From Typhlomys cinereus (Eukaryota; Chordata; Mammalia; Rodentia; Platacanthomyidae): 64,000 bases of DNA. The notes beneath the pieces are model-generated. The model was not told where the DNA came from, ran no database searches, and was given only the letters and a program-made list of their open reading frames with translations. Location of the stretch: contig JALPQD010000245.1 of the NCBI GenBank assembly GCA_023101885.1, positions 3,156,876 through 3,220,875 of the forward strand. The letters are read 5' to 3'. A program made the position numbers and the translations under genes. Below, in pieces: positions 55,019-64,000 of the stretch (position 1 is the stretch's first letter; every line of letters starts with the position of its first letter).

Positions 55019-55180
55019 CATAACTCGCTCTTTTGAGTGATCTTGGCTTTGAACTTACAACTAGTGAGTGAAGTTCAATGGGAAGTAGAGTGTTTGTTTG
55101 CAGAGACCGACACATGAGGCGACACTAAACTTTCTGTCCCATTCCAGAGGATGTCTATAAAGATGCATGAGCACAGAAGC

Positions 55181-55181
<1 letters not shown>

Positions 55182-55220
<39 letters not shown>

Positions 55221-55391
55221 TGTGTATGTGGGTGTGTATGTGTGTGTGTGTATGTGGATGTGTGTGGGTATGTGTGTGTACGTGAGTATGTGTGTGTGTA
55301 TGTGTGTGTATGTGCGTGTATATGTGTGTGTATGTGAGTATTGTGTGTGTGCGTGTGTGTATGTGTGTATGTGTGTATGTGTGTATGTGTT
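55182..55391. repeat. (TG)n/(TATG)n array, 210 bp
   Basis: Long array of TG runs separated by single TA steps (tatgtgtgtgtatgtg), with few other interruptions. It ends exactly where a MaLR LTR begins. The 191-, 121- and 106-residue frames across it are artefacts. Confidence 0.95.
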
Positions 55392-56152
55392 GCAATTAGC
55401 CTGCATTGTTTGCTGATAAAAATCATGACAACTGGGCTGGAGAGGTGGCTCAGGGGTTAAGCCTCCGCCTTGCAGGCAGAAGGTCCTGAGTTCGGATCCC
55501 AGATCCCATGTATAGACGCCAGGCGGAAGTGGGGACGGCCTGCACTTCTGGTCCTGGTAGGGCGGAGCCTGTGAATCCCGGGGCAGAAGGAGGTGGAGGC
55601 GTCCATGGTGGTTCGCGAATTCGTCCGTGGTTCTACACACACATACACACACACACAGACACGCGCCCGCACGTACACACACATATGCACACAGTTGAAT
55701 AAATAATAATAATAAAAAAAATTTAAACATTTAAAAAAAAATCATGACAACTGCTTAAAGGAACAAGGGGTTTATTCTTTTATGATTTTTCCAGTTACTC
55801 CAGTTACAGTTCTTAGTCCAGTTTGGCATGAGAGCATACACCATCACCAAAGGGCCAAGGGAACTGTCCATGCCATATCCACGTAACAGCTGAGAGAAGG
55901 AAAATCCTTACTTGCCAGACCAGCATGTCCGGCCAAATACATACAAGGATGCCAACTACCTCACCCAGTTCTCTGTATTTTATTCACTGGTCCAGGGCCT
56001 AGTTCTACCCACCATGGGCTGGGCCTTCCCCATCCACTAGACAATCTCCTGTAGGTTCGCTCTGGGCCTAACTCAACTACTAATTCTCTACAAATGTGCC
56101 CAGAGTTCAAACCCTCAACCATTAAGTTGACACCTATACCTAACTATGATAA
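55392..56152 (+). mobile_element. MaLR-type LTR, family 2, split by a SINE
   Basis: The left part (gcctgcattgtttgctgata) and right part (ttaaaggaacaaggggttta, cttgccagaccagcatgtcc, tattttattcactggtccag, ggctgggccttccccatcc, ctacaaatgtgcccagag) join across the young SINE at 55435-55736. The right end is near aagttgacacctatacc. Its relatives are at 36668 and 56620. Confidence 0.7.
55435..55736 (+). mobile_element. B2-like SINE, young CpG-rich subfamily, in LTR
   Basis: Head ggctggagaggtggctcagg, B-box region gagttcggatccc, CpG-rich body with tggtggttcgcgaattcgtc, short (CA)n and gaataaataataataat end. A 17-bp target duplication, aaaaatcatgacaactg, lies at 55418-55434 and 55737-55753. It is slightly shorter than the 30372 copy because gtaaacaaggg is absent. 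Confidence 0.97.
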
Positions 56153-56188
56153 TATGCGTGTGCTAGATATACGCATGTATGTGCACAT

Positions 56189-56502
56189 GTGTATGCAGTT
56201 GTACTTACCCATCTCTATGCATTTGGAAGCCAGAGATTAAAGGAGGAAGGGGGGGTGTTTCCTCTTGTTGACCTCCACATGATTGATTATCTGAGACATG
56301 GTCTCTCACTGAACCAAGAGCTTGCAGATTCAACTAGACTGACTGCTCCGTGGGGTCCCAGGATCCTCCTGTCAACCTCCCCAGCATTGGAGTTACAGAT
56401 CCATGCCTCTGTGCTCAGCTTCTATGTGGGTACTGTGGATCTGAACTCAGGTCCTTGGGCTTTCACAGCCCAGTGCCTCCCCACTAAGCCATCTTGCTAG
56501 TC
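56189..56502 (-). mobile_element. B4 SINE, minus strand, well preserved
   Basis: ctgagacatggtctctcact, gaaccaagagcttgcagatt, aggatcctcctgtcaacctc, cccagcattggagttacaga, gtactgtggatctgaactca and cactaagccatcttgctag give the full B4 order. The 103-residue plus-strand frame across it is an artefact. Confidence 0.85.
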
Positions 56503-56619
56503 CATGAGCACAGAATTCTATTACAATATGTGGAAGTTCAAGACTTGAAAGCAAACACAAAGCAGATGTGTGTATCTAGGATGAAGCCAGAAGCAAGGAT
56601 AGCTTTGAAGATGGTTTTT

Positions 56620-56955
56620 GTTGTAGTTTGCCCACATGGTTGCTGATAAATGACCATCAAACAGCTTAAGGGAGCAAGAGTCTTATTTCCTTACAACTAT
56701 CCAGTTACAGTTCTCAGTCCAGCTTGACAGGAGAGCATGCACCAGGGCCAAGGGAACTGGCCACACCATCAGCACATAACAGCTGAGAGAAGAACAATCC
56801 TTACTTGCCAGACCAGCATGCCTGGCCAAGTGTACACAAGGACGCCAACTTCCTCAACCACCTTTCAGTATTTTATTCACCTGTTCAGGGCCCAGTCCCA
56901 CCCACCGTAGGCTGGGCCTTCCGTCAGCTAGATAATCTCCTGCGGGTTTTTATTT
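56620..56955 (+). mobile_element. MaLR-type LTR, family 2, 3'-truncated
   Basis: ttgttgtagtttgcccacat, ggttgctgataaatgacc, cttgccagaccagcatgcc, cagtattttattcacctgtt, ggctgggccttccgtcagc, gataatctcctgcgggttt. It stops about 100 bp short of the 55392 copy. Same orientation, only 470 bp downstream of that copy. Confidence 0.7.
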
Positions 56956-58844
56956 GAACTGGCTATGATCTCAGGGAGAGGATGAGGGTGGTCTAGGAAA
57001 CATGAATGACTGAAATCCTGTCACAGTCTGTGAGTTATTTACACAAACCATGCAGGCACACGGGCGGAAGAGGTGCCACAGAAGAGAGAGAAGACAGAAA
57101 GCCAAACGTCCCCTTTCCATCCAGCACTTTCGTTCTCATCAGCGAGCTGAAGGTAGAGAGTGTTGACACCGACTGCACGTGAAATCCAGACAGCTGAGAT
57201 AGTCACTTCCCTGTCGTGGATATACTGTCACGGCAAGATCAAGAGAGGCCAGTGCGTGTAAGCTGCAGGTTACAGAGAGCGTGAGGATAATTCGGCAGAA
57301 GACTTTGGCTAGCAGAGTTGCTTCAGAAATTGCCATGGTATCACACAAAAAGTGTGACCACATTCGCGAATCATTTAAAAATAGTTCGTCTTAGGACCCC
57401 ACATAAAAAAGACAATAAAAAGGAAGCACTGTGACAAGTCAATAAAGACCCCATGGGATAAAGGATAAAATTTTTGATTTTGGACAGTTTGGCTGTTTGT
57501 CAGTCCTTTTTTGTGGCTTGGTGAATGTGGAAGGACCGCACATTCTTATTTGCAGCAGTATCCACCTTGTTATGGCTGGTCCCATTTGTACAAAACAGAA
57601 TCTTGCTTGGAAAGTTCAAGAGACTTTGGCAAAGAAACTCAATTTGGCAGAAAGAAGGGGACTGGCAGGGATATTGACATTTTCAGACACGGAGCAGAGT
57701 GTCACCAGCCTGGGACCGGAGAGAGCAGAAGATGCACAGCGAGATATTGGGAAAGGTGTAACCTGCTCTCCCACCCTTTGACCTAGTTCCTGTGCTGTCC
57801 TGTATCTTGACCAAACTGGAAGCTGGACGTCTAAGAAGTTTGAGGGACACAGGTCACGGGGTCAGACTGTAGACCCAATTAAGTAAGACAGAGCAGGTGG
57901 AGAAACTGTCTGAGGTGAGAAGTTGAGAATTGCTGTGGTCTGATTAAAAAACCAAAGAACCTCAGTCCAGCCTTCCCGACACAGCCCTTTCGCCCTTGGT
58001 ACCTGCTGAGCGAGTGAGGAGTCTCTCGTATTATGCCCCTGTAGGGGCTCCTTGATAGCTTTGCAATGGTAGGGTTGGTGTCCAGAAGCAGCCAGCCACG
58101 AAGAGAGGGTGTGAGCACCGAGTTCAGATCACCCTCATGCAGGGAGGGGCTTGATCACTATTACCGGTAGCTAATGATTTCAGTTATCCTACCTACCTGA
58201 TAGAAGGTCCAAATGGTGAGGTTCAGAGGGCTTGCAAGGACGTGAGGCATCACAGTGCCAAGGTAGAGGTGTGCCCTGAGGAGGCGCCGGGACTTTGTGC
58301 TGCTCCCCTGTCCCCCAAACTTGTCCTCTGCACCGCTCCCATGGGATTTACTAGGTTAGGCCTGACTCGCACCCTTTATCATGAAGTGGTAGTGTTACAT
58401 CGTCTCTTGAGCTCTGTGAGTCAAACTCGTGATTTGCCAAGCCCAAGAGGGGAAGGAAACACGGCATGGAAATTCATGTAGATGGGCTTGGTCAGACAGA
58501 ATTGTAAGTAGGCCTGCCATCCATCCACTGCTGGCTTCAGTCAGCAGTGTGTGTGTGTGTGGGGGGGGTTCCTCCCATGCAGACCCTGCAGCGTTATCAA
58601 GGCAGAAATGCTACAGAATCATAAATGAGGTCAGAGAAAACCACAATCATGTTAACTCTGCTTACCAAGTACTGTAGGAAAACTAGGCTCTCTGATCAGG
58701 GTTTGATCGCTGGTTTCCCTTCTCATTCTCACAGGCATATCAAACACAGACAAGAGATTAGTAAACCCATTTAGGACCCAGAACTAGGTGGATTAAGACC
58801 TGCCTTCACTAAGAAGCAGCTAGGAAGTGTTAGAGGAGGATTCA
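56956..58844. other. Non-repetitive stretch, no gene seen
   Basis: About 1.9 kb without recognised transposons. Frames of 60-95 residues overlap on both strands and show no domain. A short TG-then-G run at 58550-58569. Possibly unique intergenic DNA. Confidence 0.45.
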
Positions 58845-59245
58845 GACTGGGTGAATTACTTTCTGCTGCAGTGAAACATGAGCAGGAATGACATGCCTTG
58901 AAACACAAATATCTATCTTACAGTTGTAGAAGTCAGAAGGATGGTGGGTCTTATGGGGACAGAACCAAGATGACGGCTATGTGAATGCTTTCCAAGAGAG
59001 CATGCGTCCTAATCCTCTTCAGTTCTAGAAGACGCTGGCGTCCCCCTCTTACCTTTCTCTCCCACATTCTCCGTTCTTTCTCTCCCTCCCTCCCTCCCCC
59101 CCCCCTCTCTCTCTCGCCCTCTCTCTCTCCCTAATGTTTCTGCTTCCCTCTTCCCTTCACATATTCTTTGTAATTACACTGAGCTCACCCACACGATCCA
59201 CCATCACTTTTCATTAACTCCTGGACTTTGGTTGTCACAGTTCCT
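58845..59245 (+). mobile_element. MLT1-type MaLR LTR, plus strand (tentative)
   Basis: gaattactttctgctgcagt, tatctatcttacagttgtag, aagtcagaaggatggtggg and, after a CT/C-rich run (59070-59130), tccaccatcacttttcatta fit the MLT1 order (the sense orientation of the 20140-20555 copy). Confidence 0.45.
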
Positions 59246-62200
59246 GCTGCGCATGAGGCAGCGTATCGACGAGCATGGGGGTGAATGGAAGGTGGATCTT
59301 CTGAGGCTCTCTTGTCTTGCTGAGCCCACACCCAACTCCCATCCCATCCTCCACAACTGTACAGCGGGAATTGAAAATCGCCAATCTCTTGAATTTCAGA
59401 GCTCAGTGTATTTCTTGTTTGATTTCATGTTGCGAAGATTGACCTTTACTTGTTGCTCCGAAGTCTGTTCTACTTTTGAGAGCAAATAACATTTTAGTTC
59501 AGAAAATCCCAGTCTGTCAGATCCACGCAAGCATGCTACCACCATCACTGCCTGTTCTATCCGCACTTTAGACGAATAGCCCCCCCACCTCTCTGAAACT
59601 GTACACATTGCTCAGGATTCTTTTTTAAAACCATACAATTCAAAAAATTTTAAATTAGTAACCAAAAGTGCTAAGAGTCTGTAGCTTTGAATGAAAATCA
59701 GCATTTTTTTTCTTCTCTGAAAGGTGCTAAAGTCCTGCTTTCTGCAAAGTGAGAACAGGCTGGATTGGTCCTCTTCTGGGAATTGGGGGTCAGCAGGTGC
59801 TGCACTGTCCCTGCAGGCTCAGTTATGTTTGTGACATGGTCTCTGTGTGTGTGTGTGGGGGGGGAATGCTCACCATTTTCCTCTTGCCAATTGGGGACAC
59901 TTGAGGTCTCCATTTCCAACTTTCATCTTCTCTTTCTTTTCAGTCGATACTCTGGTTAGCATGCTAAGCAGTGGGTTTCCCCAAGGCAAGGTCTACTTCA
60001 TCCTCACTCATTCACTTCTTCTTTCCCTGGTCATGTTAGTCTGCTGAGATTCATACAGACAGACAACCTGACACATGTGTCTAAACATGAGCCTTTGATT
60101 TTCCAAATTCAGGTGTTACCTAAATATTTCAGCCTCCCACGTTCCCACTTGGGCACAGATAGTTACACATATGATGGCGGACAGAAAACCTGGAGAGTGA
60201 CTGTGAGAATGTCACCGTGATCACCTCTGAAAGGTTTTTGGAAAAAAAAAAATCAGCCTTTACCATGTCCAGAGGAATGAAACGGACCTCATTAAAGCAG
60301 GTGTTTCTCAAATAACTAGATGTCTGCCAAGAAGACATCCCTGTTAGAAGCAAAACCACCAGGTGGCTTAGGAGAAGAATGACATACAGGTCTGCGTTAA
60401 CTTTCTGGAAAGTAAAGTAAGTACATGAGAAAAACAAGATGGACTGGCACTTGGTTGCTATGCAACCATCTGCATGGCCATTGCTATTCAACACTTAATA
60501 GCCATTAACTCATGCACTTTCTTGGACATGCAGCTAATTTACAGCAAGTTGCCTTTATGCTGATCCCTCTTCTTCATCAGAAATGCAAGCACCATGCTAA
60601 ACTGTGTGGCCCATGGCATGTCAGGGGCACAGTTCTTGCTTTTACACAGCTGAGTTTCTCAGTGAGGACCTGTCAGGGGTTCTCGATGAAAAGCTAGACT
60701 TGGAGTCACCATCTTGTGTCACGGAGTTATATTTTGACTCAAGAACAAAGTTAGAAAACGAATCTCTCCACACTTTATTGAGAAGCATTGAGCTCACGAT
60801 TGCCCTGTAAAAGGGCAAGGTTCTCTACAGTGTCAGCTGATTGGCCTTGGTGAGGGACGAAGCAGTAACAGTTGCTTTGAATTCACATCTGAGGTCAGTC
60901 TTGAAGTGGGTGCACATGTGTGTGTGTGTTCATAGTTGGCCAACTTCAGTTTCACACCAAGGTTATTTATGATGATGACTACATGTGCTTTGAACCTACT
61001 ACTGGCTTGAACCCTTCACGATTCTCTCTTATAGGATCCATAATAACCTTGCTCTTTGGTTCATATGCTCTTTAGGATCATAAGGTATAGTGGTATCTCA
61101 ATAATTTCATCAAATGTCTAAAGTTTAGCTTGATGTCAGCCACTGGGAAACTTTATTTGCTTTGTTCTAGAAACTTAAATTCTGCTGTTACCATGAAGAC
61201 CACATAATCCACAGCTGGCCAGTAACCGTATCACATTCCTAGAACCATAGTGCAGCCACCAGGAGTCCACAGTCTGAGCCAAATCAATCAACCCCTCCCC
61301 AAAGCAGCGTCTGAGGTGGTGTAAAAAGAGACCTGTTCTCTGCTTATTGTGAAGTTCATCCCTTGTGGGACGAGGTAAAAGGGAGGTGAGGTGTTCAGAG
61401 CATCTTGGCATCATGCGAGTACAGAGTTGAGGCTTCAAAGTAAGGGTCTCCCTCAGCTCTGAGCCCCAGATGCCTGGCTTAGGCCCCAGTCCCAGCCCGC
61501 TAAGTGACAGTCACATCCCTTCTTTCCTCTGGGGAAATCCATCTCTTTTGCAGCAAACAAAATCTGTAAGTAAAGTAAGTCTTCCCTGAAGATTTATAGG
61601 GTCCACAGCGAGAACCCAGATGTGCCCCGCATATCAGACACTCGAAGACATCAATGTTATTCACAAGGCTAGCGGTAAGAGCCCAGCTGGCTTTGTGTTT
61701 GGGGGGCAAGCTGGGGTGCTCCCCTCAAGACCCAGAGGAGAAGGTCCTTCCCTTTGTCCTCTTAGCTTGGAACTCATAGATCTGGGGTGCTGTAGATAGC
61801 CACTGGGGTAACAGAACTAGCTGGGTCTGGGCCCAGGCCTCCTGTGAGATGGGTCACATCAAGTGTACCCTGTCACTGAGAAGCAGGGTGAGCTGCCATA
61901 GGGTGGGTTTTCCCTCCCGTCTGACTTTGCTTTCCCAACTTAGAACTCTTGGTCCATTCTAGAATAGCAAGCCAGGATAAGATAGAGGGGTACAGGCGAA
62001 GTGGTAGAACCAGCCTTCCCAAGGCCAACTCTGGAGATTTAATGAATCTTAGTCTTTCCTCCATATACCAGGAGAGTGGCTGAGCTATGGAGTCTGGACA
62101 TGGAGGTCTAGGAGGTGTTTAGTCTTCAAAGTGAGAGAACTTACATTCAAGCACAGACCCCGTGGCACTAGGCTGATGCATCTTCATTCTGCCACGGAGG

Positions 62201-62374
62201 CAACTCTGGACCTGTCATGCCATGGACAGCATCAGACTCCCACAGTCAAGCCAAGGGAAGGATGTGAGACTCAAAGGTGTGTTAGAAACTGCTCAGGTAA
62301 AAAGTAGTGGTGGCGTTGTGGCAGGAGGCAGAGTCCTTTCTAGACTAACAGGCTGTCAGAAGAGGACCACAGTT
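59246..62374. other. Long repeat-poor stretch, no gene seen
   Basis: About 3.1 kb, the longest repeat-poor interval. Only short G, A and T runs occur (59858, 60241, 59704). Minus-strand frames of 121 and 87 residues have no recognisable domain. A perfect RFX X-box lies at 60454-60466. A pseudogene too decayed to recognise cannot be excluded. Confidence 0.45.
60454..60466. promoter_or_regulatory. RFX-type X-box palindrome
   Basis: gttgctatgcaac: two perfect inverted half-sites, GTTGC and GCAAC, with a 3-bp spacer, as in high-affinity RFX sites (GTYRCC/T-N0-3-RGYAAC). It lies in repeat-free sequence, preceded by cacttg and followed by catctgcatgg. RFX proteins act in ciliary and MHC class II promoters; which applies here, if any, is unknown. 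Confidence 0.5.
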
Positions 62375-62700
62375 TCTCCCCTTTCTGCTGCTGTGAGACA
62401 ACGCTCAGCTATTCCATTATGGTGGTTACTGTATGGCAGAAGGCAAGGCTGGAGAGGGAAGAAGGAAGCTGGTTCAAGTCACTGCAAATGTCACAACATC
62501 ATGGAGGCAGAGAGAAGGAGAGAGAACCCGGAGGAAGCGGGGTGGGGCTTCCGAACCTCAAGACTCACCCCCTGTGACCTGCCTTCCTTCAGCAAGGCTC
62601 CACCTCTCAAAGTTGCCACAATCTTACAGACCTTAGCATCATCTAAAGATTCAAACACATGAGCCTGTAGGGGACAGGCTACATTCAAACCTTGACTCGA
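62375..62700 (+). mobile_element. MaLR-type LTR (ORR1-like)
   Basis: cctttctgctgctgtgagac, attccattatggtggttact, cagaaggcaaggctggag, cacaacatcatggaggcag, cttcagcaaggctccacctc and ttcaaacacatgagcctgta. The 5' body lacks the aagtcaagcaacttaagg segment. Confidence 0.65.
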
Positions 62701-63334
62701 GGGAAAAAGGAGACCTGCCAAAATCATGGTAAGGACCCTGGTAAGGCAGGGAGTGGACAGGGATCTGCTCATGTAGGACTGAGCAGCAAGTGTAAATTAT
62801 TGATGGTGACTAAAGAGATGGTTGATGGGATCCAATTAAGGGAATGCCATCTGATTTGGGGGTTCTCAGGCTAGTTCTGGGGACAGTTGTGAGGCGAAAT
62901 GGATTCAGCCAAGATCCACTAGCTGAAATTACACAGTCTGCCGTCTGACTCCTGTCTGGGCTCAGGGTGAACTTCCCGCGGGTGTTTTGTCCTCTGTTTG
63001 AGCTAGCGTTCTCTGTGACCTGGAGCAGGCTAGCCACAGCAGGCGGGCCTCAATCTCCATGTGAGATGGCTGCCTGGGCGGCTCGGGTGTTCAGAATATT
63101 TCTGCAGACTCCATTCCTTATGGAATGAACTTAAAGAACAGAGAAAACAAGTGTTTGGCAAATGTGACTCTCTCTCCACCTCTTTGCCTTCATGCACAGC
63201 TTGAAAATGTCATACTTGAAACAGCTGTGGAACAAGGGCTGTTGCTAACAAGCAAAAGAAGTGTATACACAGCCTCGTTACTCACACAAAACTGTTCACG
63301 GTTGCCCTTGAATTCTTTCAGCAATTGGGTATAT
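62701..63334. other. Non-repetitive stretch, no gene seen
   Basis: No repeat or coding signal recognised. It borders AT-rich simple sequence on the right. Confidence 0.45.
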
Positions 63335-63478
63335 TATTATATATATTATATTATTAATTATATTATATTATTTATTATGTTATTATATTATATTATTAAT
63401 ATAAGTATTACATAGTATGTTTAAATACTATAAAATTATACATAATTATATAACTTTTATATTATCCAGATACTTTAT
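63335..63478. repeat. AT-only simple sequence, TTATTA/TATA units
   Basis: About 145 bp almost without G or C, built from tattat and attata units; many overlapping inverted repeats. Confidence 0.9.
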
Positions 63479-63479
63479 G

Positions 63480-63730
63480 TATGTGTGATCTATAGGTGCT
63501 CATATATATGTGTTTGTGTCTATGTGTCAGTGTAGTGTGTATATGCATTCATATATGTGTCTCAGTATATGTTTGTGTTCATATGTGTATATGTGTCTGT
63601 GTGTTGTATATTATATGTGTGCCTCTGTGTGTGTCTGAATGTGGTGTATGCATGTGTTCATGTGTGTGTCTATGTGTGTGGTATATGTATGTATTCATGT
63701 GTGTGCACGTTTGTGCATGCATAAGACTCT
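63480..63730. repeat. TG/TATG/CATG-rich imperfect repeat
   Basis: Imperfect alternating repeats with recurring tgtgtctatgtgt and gtgtgtctgtgtgt units. It sits where the B4 copy on its right would have its CA-type tail. The 107-residue frame is an artefact. Confidence 0.85.
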
Positions 63731-63754
63731 TCCTCAGTCATTCTCCACCTTATT

Positions 63755-63960
63755 TTTTCAAACAGGGTCTCTCGCTAAAATTGAACATTACTCATTCACG
63801 TATGCTCACAGGCCTATGAGCTCTAGGGACCAGCTGGTTTCTACCTTCTCAGTGCTGGGAATACAGATGCACACTGCAGTGCCTGATTCCTATGTGAATG
63901 TTGAGCATTTGAACTCAGTCCTCTGCTTGTTGAGCCACCGGTTTACCAGGTAGGCTCTCT
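63755..63960 (-). mobile_element. B4 SINE, minus strand
   Basis: tttttcaaacagggtctctc, ccttctcagtgctgggaata, cagatgcacactgcagtgcc, atttgaactcagtcctctgc and gttgagccaccggtttacc give the B4 order; the left end merges with TG-rich sequence. Confidence 0.75.
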
Positions 63961-64000
63961 GTAGCCCAATTCTTGTCTACCACACAAAAATGAATTTATA

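Noticed and set aside
55435..55510. tRNA-like A-box and B-box at the head of SINEs, here and at other copies
   Set aside because: These are SINE Pol III promoters; there is no cloverleaf with an acceptor stem, so they are not tRNA genes.
55061..55730. 191-, 121- and 106-residue minus-strand frames rich in His/Thr
   Set aside because: They are translations of the (TG)n/(TATG)n array joined to SINE sequence.
60129..60494. 121-residue minus-strand frame
   Set aside because: No domain, low-complexity Phe/Ser content and no splice or promoter context; length is within chance.
62222..62662. 146-residue plus-strand frame
   Set aside because: Its second half lies in an ORR1-like LTR and no domain is present.

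Overview
The window looks like nuclear DNA of a rodent, probably of the mouse-related clade. It carries the SINE classes B1, B2-like, B3-like, B4 and ID, old L1 fragments, many MaLR-type LTRs, and the eutherian fossils MIR, MER5 and L1ME. The dominant SINE has a B2-like tRNA head but a body and (CA)n tail unlike mouse or rat B2. A non-murid lineage such as jerboas, birch mice or jumping mice is therefore my best guess; this is inference from memory of repeat families. I found no convincing protein-coding exon, tRNA, rRNA or other RNA gene. The long open frames all fall in microsatellites, polypyrimidine tracts or transposon copies, or are of a length expected by chance. The window reads as an intergenic or deep-intronic interval.

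Layout. 0-6.7 kb: B3-like and older B2-like SINEs set in what looks like a very decayed L1 on the minus strand. 7.0-9.3 kb: a minus-strand L1 3' end broken by two MaLR-type LTRs, with a third beside it; two of the three form an inverted pair. 9.3-23.9 kb: mostly AT-rich sequence without recognisable repeats, with B1, L1 and LTR remnants, an 18-bp perfect inverted repeat, a consensus CRE and a CTCF-like core. 23.9-31.4 kb: dense young and old SINEs, an MIR, a 73-bp duplicated segment, strong simple repeats, an L1 3' end followed by a CpG-dense A-tailed segment, and a 570-bp polypyrimidine block. 31.5-42 kb: LTRs, B4 and B1-ID SINEs and non-repetitive blocks with homeodomain and POU-type motifs. 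41.8-51.7 kb: an LTR with recognisable U3, R and U5, an L1 split by a young SINE with a perfect 16-bp target duplication, and further LTR, L2, MER5 and MIR copies. 52.7-57 kb: B4, L1ME, B3 and two MaLR LTRs of one family, one broken by a young SINE. 57-64 kb: mostly non-repetitive sequence with a perfect RFX X-box, then AT-rich and TG-rich simple repeats and a B4.

No genes act together here. What can be read is repeat history: fossils (MIR, L2, MER5, L1ME), then L1, B4 and MaLR waves, then an older B2-like SINE wave, then a young CpG-rich subfamily with perfect target duplications. The non-repetitive blocks between repeats, some rich in transcription-factor-like motifs, are the best candidates for regulatory function. 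I did not find a new biological system, and nothing here is better explained by one than by ordinary mammalian intergenic sequence.
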